A stretch of 64,000 nt of DNA from Bufo bufo (lineage: Eukaryota > Chordata > Amphibia > Anura > Bufonidae): positions 210,433,359-210,497,358 of the forward strand of contig NC_053390.1 in assembly GCF_905171765.1 (NCBI RefSeq), written 5' to 3'. A model generated the notes under the pieces. It had not been told where the DNA came from, made no database searches, and saw only the letters and a program-made list of their open reading frames with translations. A program made the translations under genes and the position numbers. Position 1 is the first letter of the stretch. Each line of letters begins with the position of its first letter. Below are positions 24,101-36,100 of this stretch, one piece after another.

Positions 24101-27100
24101 ACCCGTTCTGCAGTTTTGTGTTTCACACGGTCGTATGAATGAGCCCTCAGACTGTCTGCTCTATAGCTTTCCCTATCTAAGTTTTACATAGGATTAGAAA
24201 ATCTGCCCCAGTGTTCTCTGTTCGCTCTTTGTGTCTGATATAAAGGTTATGGTTCTGTGGGTTGAAAATGAAAGTAATCGGCAGTATTGTCCGCCAAATG
24301 GATTGTGCTTTGCATATGAACACTGCATGGATGAACTGGTCTTTTCAATAGGATTTCTGGAGAGCCAAGATTTCACATGTACCCGAAACATTCAGATTGA
24401 AAATTGCTCAATCTCTGTCCTGACTCTAGGAACCTACAGAAACATTGGAGTTTTGACTGTGAGTAATTTAAAAGTGTACTAATTATTATTATCATCCGTT
24501 ATATATGAAGATCCAGCTTACTACACAGCTCTGCATAGAATGCAAATATAAAATGGGATATTTTCTGAAGTGAGTGCAGAATACTTGAGTTCTGCCCAAA
24601 CTTTCTTACTCTAAAGTCACTTTCCCTGTTCATTCCTATGAGATGTCTCCTAGGAAAGAATACAGAAAGTGACTTCCGGTCCACCCAAAAACGCTGTACG
24701 ATTCCGTTAGTCAGAGCGCTGTTACCTGGCATAACAAGGGCCAGGAACAGAAGTAAGCAGCTTGAGGAGGTAAATGGGTATTTCTAGATGAGGTATAATA
24801 GTTTAGAACAGGGATGCTCAACCTGTGGCCCTCTAGCTGTTGTAAAACTACAACTCCCACCATGCCCTTCTGTAGGACGATAGCTGTAGGCTGTCCGGGA
24901 ATGCTGGGAGTTGTAGTTTTGCAACAGCTGGAGGGCCGCAGGTTGAGCATGCCTGGTTTAGAAGATAGAAGTTTTAAAGTTTTAAAAAAGTTCCTGAACT
25001 GTTTTTTTTTTTTTTTTTAATTCCTTGCCCCTTTAGCGCTGCTGCTCTTTCCTGCAGAGATGATTTGTGGCCTCGGAGGTCTCATGCTGTACATGCATGC
25101 ATCCAAGACCACTCTCTGAAACATCATTTATTCAACATGATTTATTTTGTCTTGGCTTTTTCTTCCTAATAAATGTTTTTTTGTTGTTTTTTTTTACATA
25201 TTATGGCAGGTGCCTACTTCACAAAATGCGGTAAGAATTTTTTATTCTGCTCAGTATCTTGTACTGCTAATGATTTTGTGTGAAGAATCGTATTTCTGTT
25301 TGGGCAGCATTCTCATGCGGACGCTGCTGGTCTTTACATTTTGAGCAGTGATTTTACTTCACATTCTAGCAAACATCATATTGCAATGTACGTATCCGGT
25401 TATCGGTAAATGTCTTGAGATCAGTTTTTTTTTGTTTTATTGCAGATTAATGTGGCTCTTCAGGCTATTACAGTAAAATCTGTGGATGGAGCGGTCTTTC
25501 GTGGAAACCTTAGTGACTATGAACCTTCCTATGACAGCACTACAGGGATTTGTAATGATGTTGTTCTTGGGGTAAGAAGTTATGCCGTGCTGTATAAGGC
25601 ACAGGAGGAATGTTAATGTTATGTTAGTGTTCTGTATTGAAATGACAAGCTGGACAAATACCTCCTGTCCTCATCTGCATGGGGGCAGGAGGTATGGCAC
25701 TGAATGCAGCACTATTCCTTCTGTCAAAAATGATGTGAACCACAATGGACTGACCTTATTTAAGTCAAAGGACTCTGTTGGTTCCTGGTGATGTCTGCCT
25801 TGTGGCAGAAACTCAATGATGAGAACAGAGCCTCATATTTAGTCACTCATTTTGTTCATTATAGTAAAATTGCACAATATTATTCCCATCTTAGACAATG
25901 GGGGCATATCGCTAGGATATACCCCCCCCCCCCTTGTCTGATAGGTGTGGGTCCCAGCGGACCCCCACCTATATCGAGAACGGAGGGAGGAGCGCTGTGG
26001 CTGGAGGACCCCAGATTTGACAGGGTCTGTCCACCACCAAGCGCCAATTTCCGCCTCTCCCATAGAAGTGAATGGGAGCGTGCCTCGCTTGTGCGGCCCA
26101 TGCTCACATTTATTTCTATGGGGCAGCGCTCGGCTATTTTCGGCGGCCCCATAGAATTGAATGGAGGGTGGTTGCGCATGCGCAGTGCACGATCCTTCAC
26201 TTTCGGTGCTCCGTTCTCGATATAGGTGCAGGTCCCAGCGGTGGGACCCGCACCTATAAGACATTGGGGGCATATCCTAGCATTATGCCCCCATTGTCTG
26301 AGATGAGAAAACCCCTTTAACATTCAGGACCTGTTCACCTCCTCTCTGATCCTGTTCTGGGCATAGCATAGTGTATCAGTTTTTTCTGAAAGGTTTCTTT
26401 AAACTAGACTGCATACCAGCGTCATTGAAGGTTATCTGACTGCTTTCCCTAGGCATTAATGTATTAGGCTTCATGCACAGGATCATATCTGTTTTGCGGT
26501 CCGCAAATAGCGGATCCACAAAATACGGATGTGTTCTGTGGGCCATCAGCATATTTCTCAGTGGGTCCATGGTCCGCATTTTGATCTGTGTGCTTTCTGC
26601 ATCCATTTGTCCATTACGCAAACAGATAGAACATATCCTAAGCCTGGCTGAGAAAAGCAGACCACAGACCCATTTAAGTCAGTGGGTCCACAAAAAAAGC
26701 AGATGAAACGCGGACAGTATCAATATTTAGCAGATCCGCAATTTGAGGATCACAAAATACAATACATGTAGTCATGTGCATGAGGCCTTATGCAGTGTCT
26801 ATAAATATGATCTTCCATTTCTCCAATGTGTTCATATTTATTGTATAATAATATGGTATGACGCACAGACTGGAATCAACTTGGCAGAAAGTGTCAGTGA
26901 AATCAATTCTGATCCTATGTTTTCTACAAGGTAAAGAGCCGAGGTGACTTCCACTTTTCTTCCAGCCACCATAGAAATAGCATATCCAACCGGCTGGCAT
27001 GTTAATAGACTCAGTGAAGATAGCTGTTGACCCCATTGTAGCTGCATCAACAGCCATCTCAGGCTCTGTTTGCTTCCTTTACACATTCCATCATGCTTGT

Positions 27101-30100
27101 AAATGTGAGGAATGCAGAGCTATTTTATTTTTTAGTTCTGGTCTTCAGCTGTGTCAATTTCTCTATTCATTCCTATAAGGACTCATGCACATGAACATAT
27201 TTTTGGTCCCCATCCAATCCACATTTTTTGACCCATTCTCTTCAGTGGGGTCACAAAAGATACGGACAGCACTCCCGTATGTCTGTTCTGTGGCCCCGCA
27301 AAAAAATAGAATGTTTTACGGACAAGGATAGGACTGTTCTGTAAAGGATAGGCCATTCTGTGCCTACGACCCTGGGACTGACAATAAGGCTCTCATGGGA
27401 AAGAATAGAGAAACTGACTTCCTGTCCACCCATTAGACTCTGTGTCAGGTGACAGCTGAGGACCAGAACAAAGTGGATATCTCATAACTACAGCCACCAG
27501 TAAGAAGATTACCACAACTTACATCATGTACTTTTCTAATGGGTCAAAGAAGACATGTTTTTGGGGGTGCTCCTTTAAAGAGGTATTCCCAGCTAAGCCA
27601 TCCATGCTAAGATCATTAGCATGGATAGCTTAGATGGTGGCCACCATTGTTTGTGGTGGTCACAAGTGGTCGGGGTTACAGCAGCAGCCTATGCTATGAT
27701 GTTTCTACAACTCTCATTTACTTTCTATGGAAATTGTGGAAATTGTGGAAATTGTAGAATGAGTGAAACTTTTAACGGACAATTCTATGATATGATAAAG
27801 AAGCTCTTACACGTGCATCCTGGGCTTTCTGATCTGGTCAGAGGTACGTATTTGAGTAATAGTACCATACATTTACAGAGCAAGGTAGAAGTTTGTCATT
27901 TCAGGCTTAATGTATGATTATGTGACGTGGTGCTGTGTTTTATTCCTTAGGGAAGCTATACGTTTACGTACACAAATAAAGGGGAGATCACAAGCATTGC
28001 GGCATCTTTTATTCTTGGAGCCATTGACCAGAACATGGTCCAACAGAACTTCCAGATACGTTTCATTGAGGTACAGAAAGCTGCATTTTTATTTAAGCAC
28101 TATATGTTGCTTTGCAGTTGAGGAATTAGACCTGTTGTCCAGAGCAGCAAGTCAGGTTACAGAATGAAGGGAGGGATCTGATCGGTTGTTGATGGGATGA
28201 TATTCTACAGGAAAATCGTATGAAATGAATGAGCCAGGAGCTCTTGAATACAAGTACTCCTGAAAGCATTCTTTACAGAGTGGACTGCAGTGATTTGGTT
28301 CCACTGGAGTGGCTCAACAGGGATTTAAGAGATTACAGCGCAGAAAACTAAGTGTCACCAGTTTGTAGTGTCCTCAGTCTGGACAGCATAAACCTGGTGA
28401 CAAGTACTATTTGGTAGATATCTTACATTATTCTTAGCTCCTCAACATTGAAATTGCAGCACCAAAAAGGTAAAGTTGTGGAATTATAGAAATGACGGGA
28501 TCAAAAGACATGTTAATTATATGCATATTATAAAAAATGGAATAAAAATTTTCAAAACTTCTGAGGAATGTTCTGCCATGTTGAATGCACTTGAGCACAC
28601 AAGATTCGCTGCTGGCAGCTGCGTTTGCAATGGTCATCCAGTGACGTTCCAGTTGTGGGGACCAGTCTGGAGATGCCACAGATCATGGTATCCTATTTAG
28701 ACCACACAGGCTGCTTATCGTAGCATGAGCAACATGCGTCCTGTTGAAAAACGATGGCTGTACCACTGGTTCCACAACCAAATCAATGTTAGTGTACCTC
28801 AAATGAAGACTAGAAGTTCAGCCATAGAATGGAGGTAGGTGCTTGAAAATGTGATCATCCGCAGATCTTTGCAACATTGGTACTTCCTCGATTTACATTA
28901 CCTTTTGGCTTGTCCTTTTTGGTGTTGCAATTTCAGTTTTGGGGAGTGTATATTTGGCTCCTGTAAACTTTCCACCAGTTGCTGTTATAGCTCTCTTCTG
29001 AGTTCTCCCAATGCATTTAGTGGCATATCGGTAGAATTCTGAATTCGGCTTTAGATATGAATGGAGAGCACAATAACCCTAATTCATCAAGACCGGCGTC
29101 TGCTAGGCGCAGGCCTCATCATAAATGACATGGCTCCTCTGGCAGTCCGTGCGCCGGAATGAAATCGGTGGCAGATCGGAACTACCGTAGATTTCTGTCA
29201 TTATTCACATCCCTTTCCGACATAAATAATGATGAATGAGCTGGGACCCATGGCCCTGCCCACACTCTGCCCTCGTTGCACTCACTTTTTGTAAAATTGG
29301 CAAGGGCGGTCTAGAATGCCAATTGCAACTAGAAAAGTCACAATGGCATCCAAAAGCAGGCTTAGAGGAATAATGAATTTCCCCCAAAGTACCACTGTTA
29401 AAGATAAGTGAAGCAAAGTAAAAGGGAGTTCTGGAAGACTGAACACAACCATACACCGTTACCCATACTTTTCCTTTGTAGTGTCTCCATGGAGGTACCC
29501 TCAGCAATAACGACCAGGGGTTACAGGATCTGGACCACCAGCAATTGGTTGTTGGGGCAGCTTAAAGGGGTTCTGCACTTTGTTTTAACTGATGATCTAT
29601 TCTCTGGATAGATCATCAGCATCTGATCGGCGGGCGTCCGACACCCGGGACCCCCGCCGATCAGCTGTTTGAGAAGGCAGCGGCGCTCCAGTATAGCCGC
29701 GGCCTTCTCACTGTTTACCGCCAGCCCACTGACGTCACGACTAGTATCAACTAGCGTGGGCAGGGCTAAGCTCTGTTCACTTAAATGGAGCTTAGCCTCG
29801 CCCAGTTGATACTAGTCGTGACGTCAGTGGGCCGGCGGTAAACAGTGAGAAGGCCGCGGCGCTACTGGAGCGCCGTTGCCTTCTCAAACAGCCGATCGGC
29901 GTCGGTCCCGGCTGTCGGACCCCCGCCGATCAGATGCTGATGATCTATCCAGAGGATAGTGCAGAACCCCTTTAAATATAAAAAGTAGTTTTCCAGATCG
30001 GACATCCATGATATATGTATCCCAAATGTTCTGTCACTGAAAATCTTTTCCATTCACCTGAATGTGGTTTACAGAAATTCATTTGTTTCGCACCAAAACA

Positions 30101-33100
30101 ACCCTATTCAGATGAACAGAACTGATTTTCAGTCGCAGAAAAGTTTCTACAGCAGAATCTGCCGCTTGTGAAGGCGTCCTAACACTGCTCACAAATTTGG
30201 ATGAATGTAACTAAAAAAGACTGTAGAGGGTTTCGGGGAGTCGGGGAACTGAACATACTGCAATACTGGAAATTCCTGATATAGCCATACTATAGGGATC
30301 AAGTATTGCAGTACATTGGCCATACTAGATTAGTGCTCAAGCGTAGAAACTCCTTGCAGTACATGACATTTATATAGATGATGCACTCTTTTAAAGGGGT
30401 CTCCAGGAATACAGATTTTTCAGCAAGTTCCCCTAGCCTGCCTCTGAAAACAGAAGATTCATACTTCCCTGCTCCCTGCTGCTCTGTGTCCTCTTCCGGC
30501 GCTGCAAGGGGCATGATCGCATGCTCTGCTGCAGCCAATGATTGGCTTCAGTGGTGGCGTGGCCAGAAGCAGCATGTCACCGCTGAAGCCAGTTAATGCA
30601 TATTCCCAGAGAACCCCTTTAAGGCTGTAGTACAGCATTATATTACTAATATGGTGGATTGCCAGATATTAGTGTGTAAGAGGGCAGATCCCGGAATGTG
30701 AGCGCTATTTGGAGAATCTTATGACTTTTTTATATCAAGGTTTTGCATTTATGGCATAATGGCTGTAACTTTGCGCTTCTGTTTGGATACTGTACAACTG
30801 AACCATGGTGCAGAAGATATAGAGAGAAGAGTTCACAGGAGTCTGGCTAATCCAGTGCTTGTCTTCCCTTCCGCGATAACTGGTGATTAATGGAGGATTA
30901 GTATTTTATATTGTTTTCCCTGTGAAATCATTAACCCGACATAGAAACAGTTGCTGATTGCTCAAAGCCGTTGGTACAGATTGTGCTTCTGATGTAAATA
31001 CTATTTTCTCTGAGTTGAAAGGAATAAGAAATATTAATGCAACAGTCAACAATGTCTTATTGATCTAAGTGTTATCTTTGTGTCCATCAAACCCATGGCA
31101 CTAACCTTCTGTTCTGTTACAGAATGGCACAGCTCCCACCCCTCTCAGTGGGAATCCGGGCTACGTATTTGGGCTGCCTGTGGTTGCTGGGTTTAAATTG
31201 TCACAATATCCTTTTTGAATTTGGTGTTTGACTTATATAAGCGTACATGGTTTTGTGGGCCACATGTGGTTATTGCTTACAAGATCATTATAGTACCGAT
31301 GTTGAAAGGGTTCTGTCATAATTAATATATTTTTTTCAGCATGAGAAACTAGTTACTTTCGTAATTTACTTTCTGTTGCAAGACTGCTCCAGTTGTGAGA
31401 TATTCTCTTTATCTCATTGTAATGGTGCACCCTGGTGTTTAATCTAAAGCTATTTTCACACTAGCGGCAGGACGGATCGGTCCCTACTGACTATAATGGG
31501 GACTAAAAGTCCTGCATGTCCGACTTTTTAGTCCGGCAGCCTCTCACCGCGAACTGCCGTGCTGCTCAAGAGCTCCACCCCCGTCCCATTTATAATCAAT
31601 GGGGACGAAGCGGCGGCACGGCGAAATAGCGGCAGGACGCATCCGACAGGGTGAACAGCCTGTCGGATCCGTCTTGCCGCTAGTGTGAAAATAGCCTAAG
31701 GTGGTCGCACATGCTCAGTTCCAAATGCCACCAGCCATATCTAGTGTTAGAAGCTGTGCCAGTTACAGGGAGAGAGCTGCTGCAGAAATGATACACCCCT
31801 GAGAAAGGATATGCCCCCTGAATTGAGCAAAGCAGCTGAAGCAATAATCTTGTGCTATATGATATCTGATTATTTATTTTTTTCATCATTCATGGCATAA
31901 CTCCATGGACCAATGATTTGGTGGATGAGCGTTCATAAGAACACTGGTTCACAATCATTGCCCAGTGAAAACAGCCAACAAACAAGCAAAAACACTAGTT
32001 TATGCAGGCAAAAAATGCTTACTCGTTAGCTGCGTGTCTCCATGTGCTGCTCACATAATGCACAGTGCTTTGGGGATGTCAATCGTAGCAAGGAATGTTT
32101 GTCCTTCATGTGGTTTCCACCTGCCGATGTGAAAGCTAAATAAAGTGGAAGTACGGTATGAGGATAGGTCATCAGTATTGGATCTGTGGGGGTCTGATTA
32201 CTGGCATCCCTGCCCGGCCTCTTCCTACGCCAGGGACAACATATTCATTGGTCACATGGCCTACGTGCAGCTCAGTCCCATCTAAGTGAATTGGCATGGG
32301 CTGCAATACCACGAGAAGCCACTATACAGTGTACGGTCTCTTGGAGTGGCCTCTTCAAATAGAGCTTCAAAGCTGATGCTGGGGGTTGGACCCCGACAAT
32401 CTGATATTTGACCTGTGCTGCCGACAAGCAACGAGTCTGTATGGGGACTGTATGGCATTAGCAATTGCTCCTCCTCATACTGTGGAGGAGATCGCTGCAT
32501 GTAAATACAATGGTCTTCACTGACGAGCAGGCGATTGCCTTTCTGACAATCCCCTGCTGTATCGTCCCATCTAAATGGACCTTTAGACATGCACATACTC
32601 TTAATGTAAAAAATTTATATGGGTTATCTCATGATCCCATTATTATTTTTTTCTATAGAGGCCACTATAAAAGTCATGGCACTCAGCTGATCGCCGGGGT
32701 ATGGCATACATTTCCCACTGCATAGGAAATATGACATTACTTGACAGCCATCCAAATATATGGTTGACCATGTATTACAGGGACAGGCCGAGTCACTAGA
32801 GCATGTGGCTCTCAATCAGTTCTGGCTCATACAGGGGTGGTCCATCGCTGGGGACCATGTATTACAGGGACAGGCCGAGTCACTAGAGCATGTGGCTCTC
32901 AATCAGTTCTGGCTCGTACAGGGGTGGTCCATCGCTGGGGACTCCTCTCTATGATGTCCTCAATAGGAGTTGTCTTTATGAGATAACATTTAACAGCTGG
33001 AAGATTGATTGCTCAGATCTAGAGAACTGCGCTGTCCTCTCCATCTAGGCTGTTTCCTGCAGCCCGATCCTTCCTGAAGGCGGACTGTATGACTGCACAT

Positions 33101-36100
33101 TTAGATGATGATGCCCACTGTGCTTTCAGTGCAGACACACACCCAGCAGTTCTCGTTGTGTAGTAAATAAACTATAAGATGCAGGTAGGAATTGAAGGGA
33201 AAGGTCTTCTAGGAGTGATCCAAAGTCCTAGTTTACACAGCTTGAAATTGCTCCATAGTTATGATGTGAGGCCACAAAGGTTATTAAATAAAGGTAAGAT
33301 CACTTCTATAAATGCACTCATATTTCTGTCCATTTATTAAAGGAGTATTCCGGTTTCATAATATTGATGACCTCAGGATAGGTCATCAATTCTACATCAG
33401 TGGTCCGACTGCCGGCACCCCCGCCGATTAGCTGTTTGAGGGTAATTACAGATCCATCTCTCATTCAAGTGAATGGGATGAAAAGCTGTAACTCCGCACC
33501 GCCACTACAATGTAGACTGCTTGCAGGGTGCTACCATTCCCGTCAGCACTAGTTGGACAGTGTCGGGCTGTTTAGGGACACGCCCCTTTGACAAGGGGCA
33601 TGGTAACACCCAGTTGTCAATTTAATCATTATTTACTAGGAGGAATAACAGAGAAATGAAGCAGTGCAGAGTTCAAAGAAAAGGTGCTGCAGATTTGTTA
33701 TTTAAAGGGGTTGTCCGCTTTTTACTATTGATGACCTGTTCTCAGGATGAAGAGGTAAGTATAGCAGCATTTTTTATTTTGCCTAATTCAGGGCATGTCT
33801 GAGATTTTCTGTTATCTTGGACAACCCCTTAAATCTTTGAGATGTTTCAATATTATTTCATCTCATCTGGTCAAATGTGTCCTTAACAAACTTGAATAAA
33901 TCGGGTATCGTTCAGAGTACCAATAGATTTGGACAACTGACTCTGCTCAAGAGCTCAAATGACCAAAACTGTTTAGCAGGAGAAGGACTCAGGACTCCAG
34001 TTCTATTTGGTTATAACATGATGTCTGGCTGCAGACTGCGGTAAGGAGACTTCATAATGAGAATTTCCTTTTCAAAGCCAATTTAGGCACAACTGTCTTC
34101 ACCAATGGTTGGCCTATGTTGTGCCATGTGACTGTTCCCTATCAGCATCAATAGGAGCTGTCATTTCCCTTACTTTGTCTTGTAGCCATAGACTAAAGAC
34201 CACAACACGCAGAAGGGTTAAAATAATGTGGCAACAGAAACTGGTCCTGAGGCAAACCGGATAAAGTTATTTAAAGGGAGTCGGTCCCCAGGAAATTCAC
34301 TGTTAAATCAGACGCTGGATGTAATGCTGGGTGCAATCCACTCTGTGCACCCTTGTTCCTCCTGCTTCCTTTGTCCGCCTCTCCTTCTCCTCCTTAATTG
34401 AGAGTGCTCCGGCACAGTCATCTTGCCTGGCCCTGTTAATCGTGGGGAGGGAGGGATTGGCAGAGGAAGCACAATGGGCAAGGGTGCATAGAGTGACTTG
34501 GGTGGGCCCTCGGTGCACGTAAAGGGGTATTTCAGTTTCAAGTCCTGTGGACAGAGGATAACTATATCAGTGTCCATTCCAAGCCTGACACTATTCAGAC
34601 AGTGTGTGATAACTATGTGGACAGAATCCTGGGTTTAGTAATGAAGAGATGCAAGCTATATTATTGTGTTGCCATGTAGGCAGTACTACCAGCTGTCATA
34701 GAGACACCGGACATATAACACCCGCTGAAATACTGGACATCGGACACATTTACATATAACTGAAATGTCTTTTTCTCTCCTCTTTAGAGTCAATTATACC
34801 GGTGCTGGATTTTGTAAGATTACCAGTGCTGCCATTCTGAATGTGCTACAAGGACAACAGTTTCCCAACTATGTGGCCCAGTTTGGGAATTCTCAGCCAG
34901 AGAACGTACTAGACTGGGTACCAATTAATACCATTACCACGGATCAAGCTGAGGTTCAGGTAACTTTACATTCCCTGTGTAAAATAGCATTGAATATTTA
35001 TATGATACATTTTTAAAATCAAACGTTTCAGCACATGAGCTCCGTTTACTAGGAAGAAAGAGATCTGTAATTCATGGCCGGACTGAGTCATTCGCAGTGG
35101 GAAACAGTGCATCTTTGCTTTTGCTAACAGACGTGGGAAATTCCTCCCCCTCTATGACATCCACATGTTCTACCTGGCCATATACACTGACCAAAAATAT
35201 AAACGCAACACTTTTGGTTTTGCTCTTATTTTGCATGAGCTGAACTCAAAGATCTTAAACATTTTCTACATACACAAAGACCCATTACTCTCAAATATTG
35301 TTCACAAATCTGTGTTAGTGAGCACTTCTCCTTTGCCGAGATAATCCATCACACCTCACAGGTGGGGCATATCAAGGTGCTGATTAGACAGCATGAATAT
35401 TGCACAGGTGTGCCTTAGACTGCCCACAATAAAAGTCCACTCTGAAATGTGCAGTTTGATTACACAGCACAATGCCACAGATGTCGCAACGTTTGATGGA
35501 GCGTGCAATTGGCATGCTGACTGCGAGAATGTCTACCAGAGCTGTTGTCCGTGCAATGAATGTTCATTTCTCTACCATAAGCCGTCTCCAAAGGCGACAT
35601 CCAACCGGCCTCACAACCGCAGACCATGTGTAACCACACCAGCCCAGGACCTCCACATCCTGCATGTTCACCTCCATGATCGTCTGAGACCAGCCACCTT
35701 GACAGCAGCAGCAACAATCGGTCTCACACAAACTGTCAGAAACCGTCTCAGGGAAGCTCATCTGCATGCTCATCGTCCTCATCGGGGTCTGGACCTGACT
35801 GCAGTTCGTTGTCGTAACCGACCAGAGTGGGAAAATGCTCACATACAATGGCATCTGGCACGTTGGAGAGGCGTTCTGTTCACAGATGAGTCCCAGTTTT
35901 CACTATTCAGGGCAGATGGCAGACAGCGTATGTGGCGTTGTGTGGGTGGGCGGTTTGCTGACGTCTACGTTGTGGATCGAGTGGCCCATGGTGGCGGTGG
36001 GGTTATGGTATGGGCAGGTGTATGTTATGGACAACGAACACAGGTGCATTTTATTGATGGCATTTTGAATGAACAGAGATACCGTGACGAGATCCTGAGG

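Larger units (their letters stand above)
25572..27950. other. TCTN1 intron 8: MITEs
   Basis: A GT-AG intron with a palindromic MITE at 25885-26320, one at 26463-26789 and a fragment near 27175-27330. The long open frames over 25788-26323 on both strands come from the palindrome. Confidence 0.75.
28071..31122. other. TCTN1 intron 9: MITEs and an unassigned fragment
   Basis: A GT-AG intron. 28440-28850 may be a decayed Tc1/mariner-like fragment (ACATTGAAATTGCAGCACC resembles a terminal repeat), but I am unsure. MITEs lie at 29562-29975 and 30391-30622. The rest has no feature I can name. Confidence 0.55.
31206..33896 (+). other. Probable U12-type (minor spliceosome) intron, AT-AA ends
   Basis: The 5' splice site is ATATCCTTT (31206-31214) and a near-perfect branch site GTCCTTAAC lies at 33879-33887. 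An end at 33896 (..CTTGAA) puts the branch adenosine 10 nt from the acceptor, usual for U12 introns. It also joins CA|T AAA to give [13 protein letters not shown]; human has HKGSGIIQTTNRYG. The nearest AC (33890-33891) is out of frame and too near the branch. An end at 33893 is the main alternative. The intron body holds several MITEs and an 87-bp tandem duplication. Confidence 0.7.

Noticed and set aside
24231..24351. Open frame extending upstream of TCTN1 exon 6
   Set aside because: A good acceptor (TTTTCAATAG) precedes GATTTCTGG, the phase fits exon 5, and the upstream residues have no similarity to tectonics.
25788..26323. Open frames of ~145 codons on both strands
   Set aside because: They lie in a palindromic MITE, where inverse arms create mirrored open frames. 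No protein family is recognisable.
33890..33921. Conventional AT-AC or AG ends for TCTN1 intron 10
   Set aside because: AC at 33890-33891 is out of frame and only 5 nt from the branch site. AG at 33916-33917 or AC at 33919-33920 would keep frame but discard KSGIVQS, which is conserved with human TCTN1.
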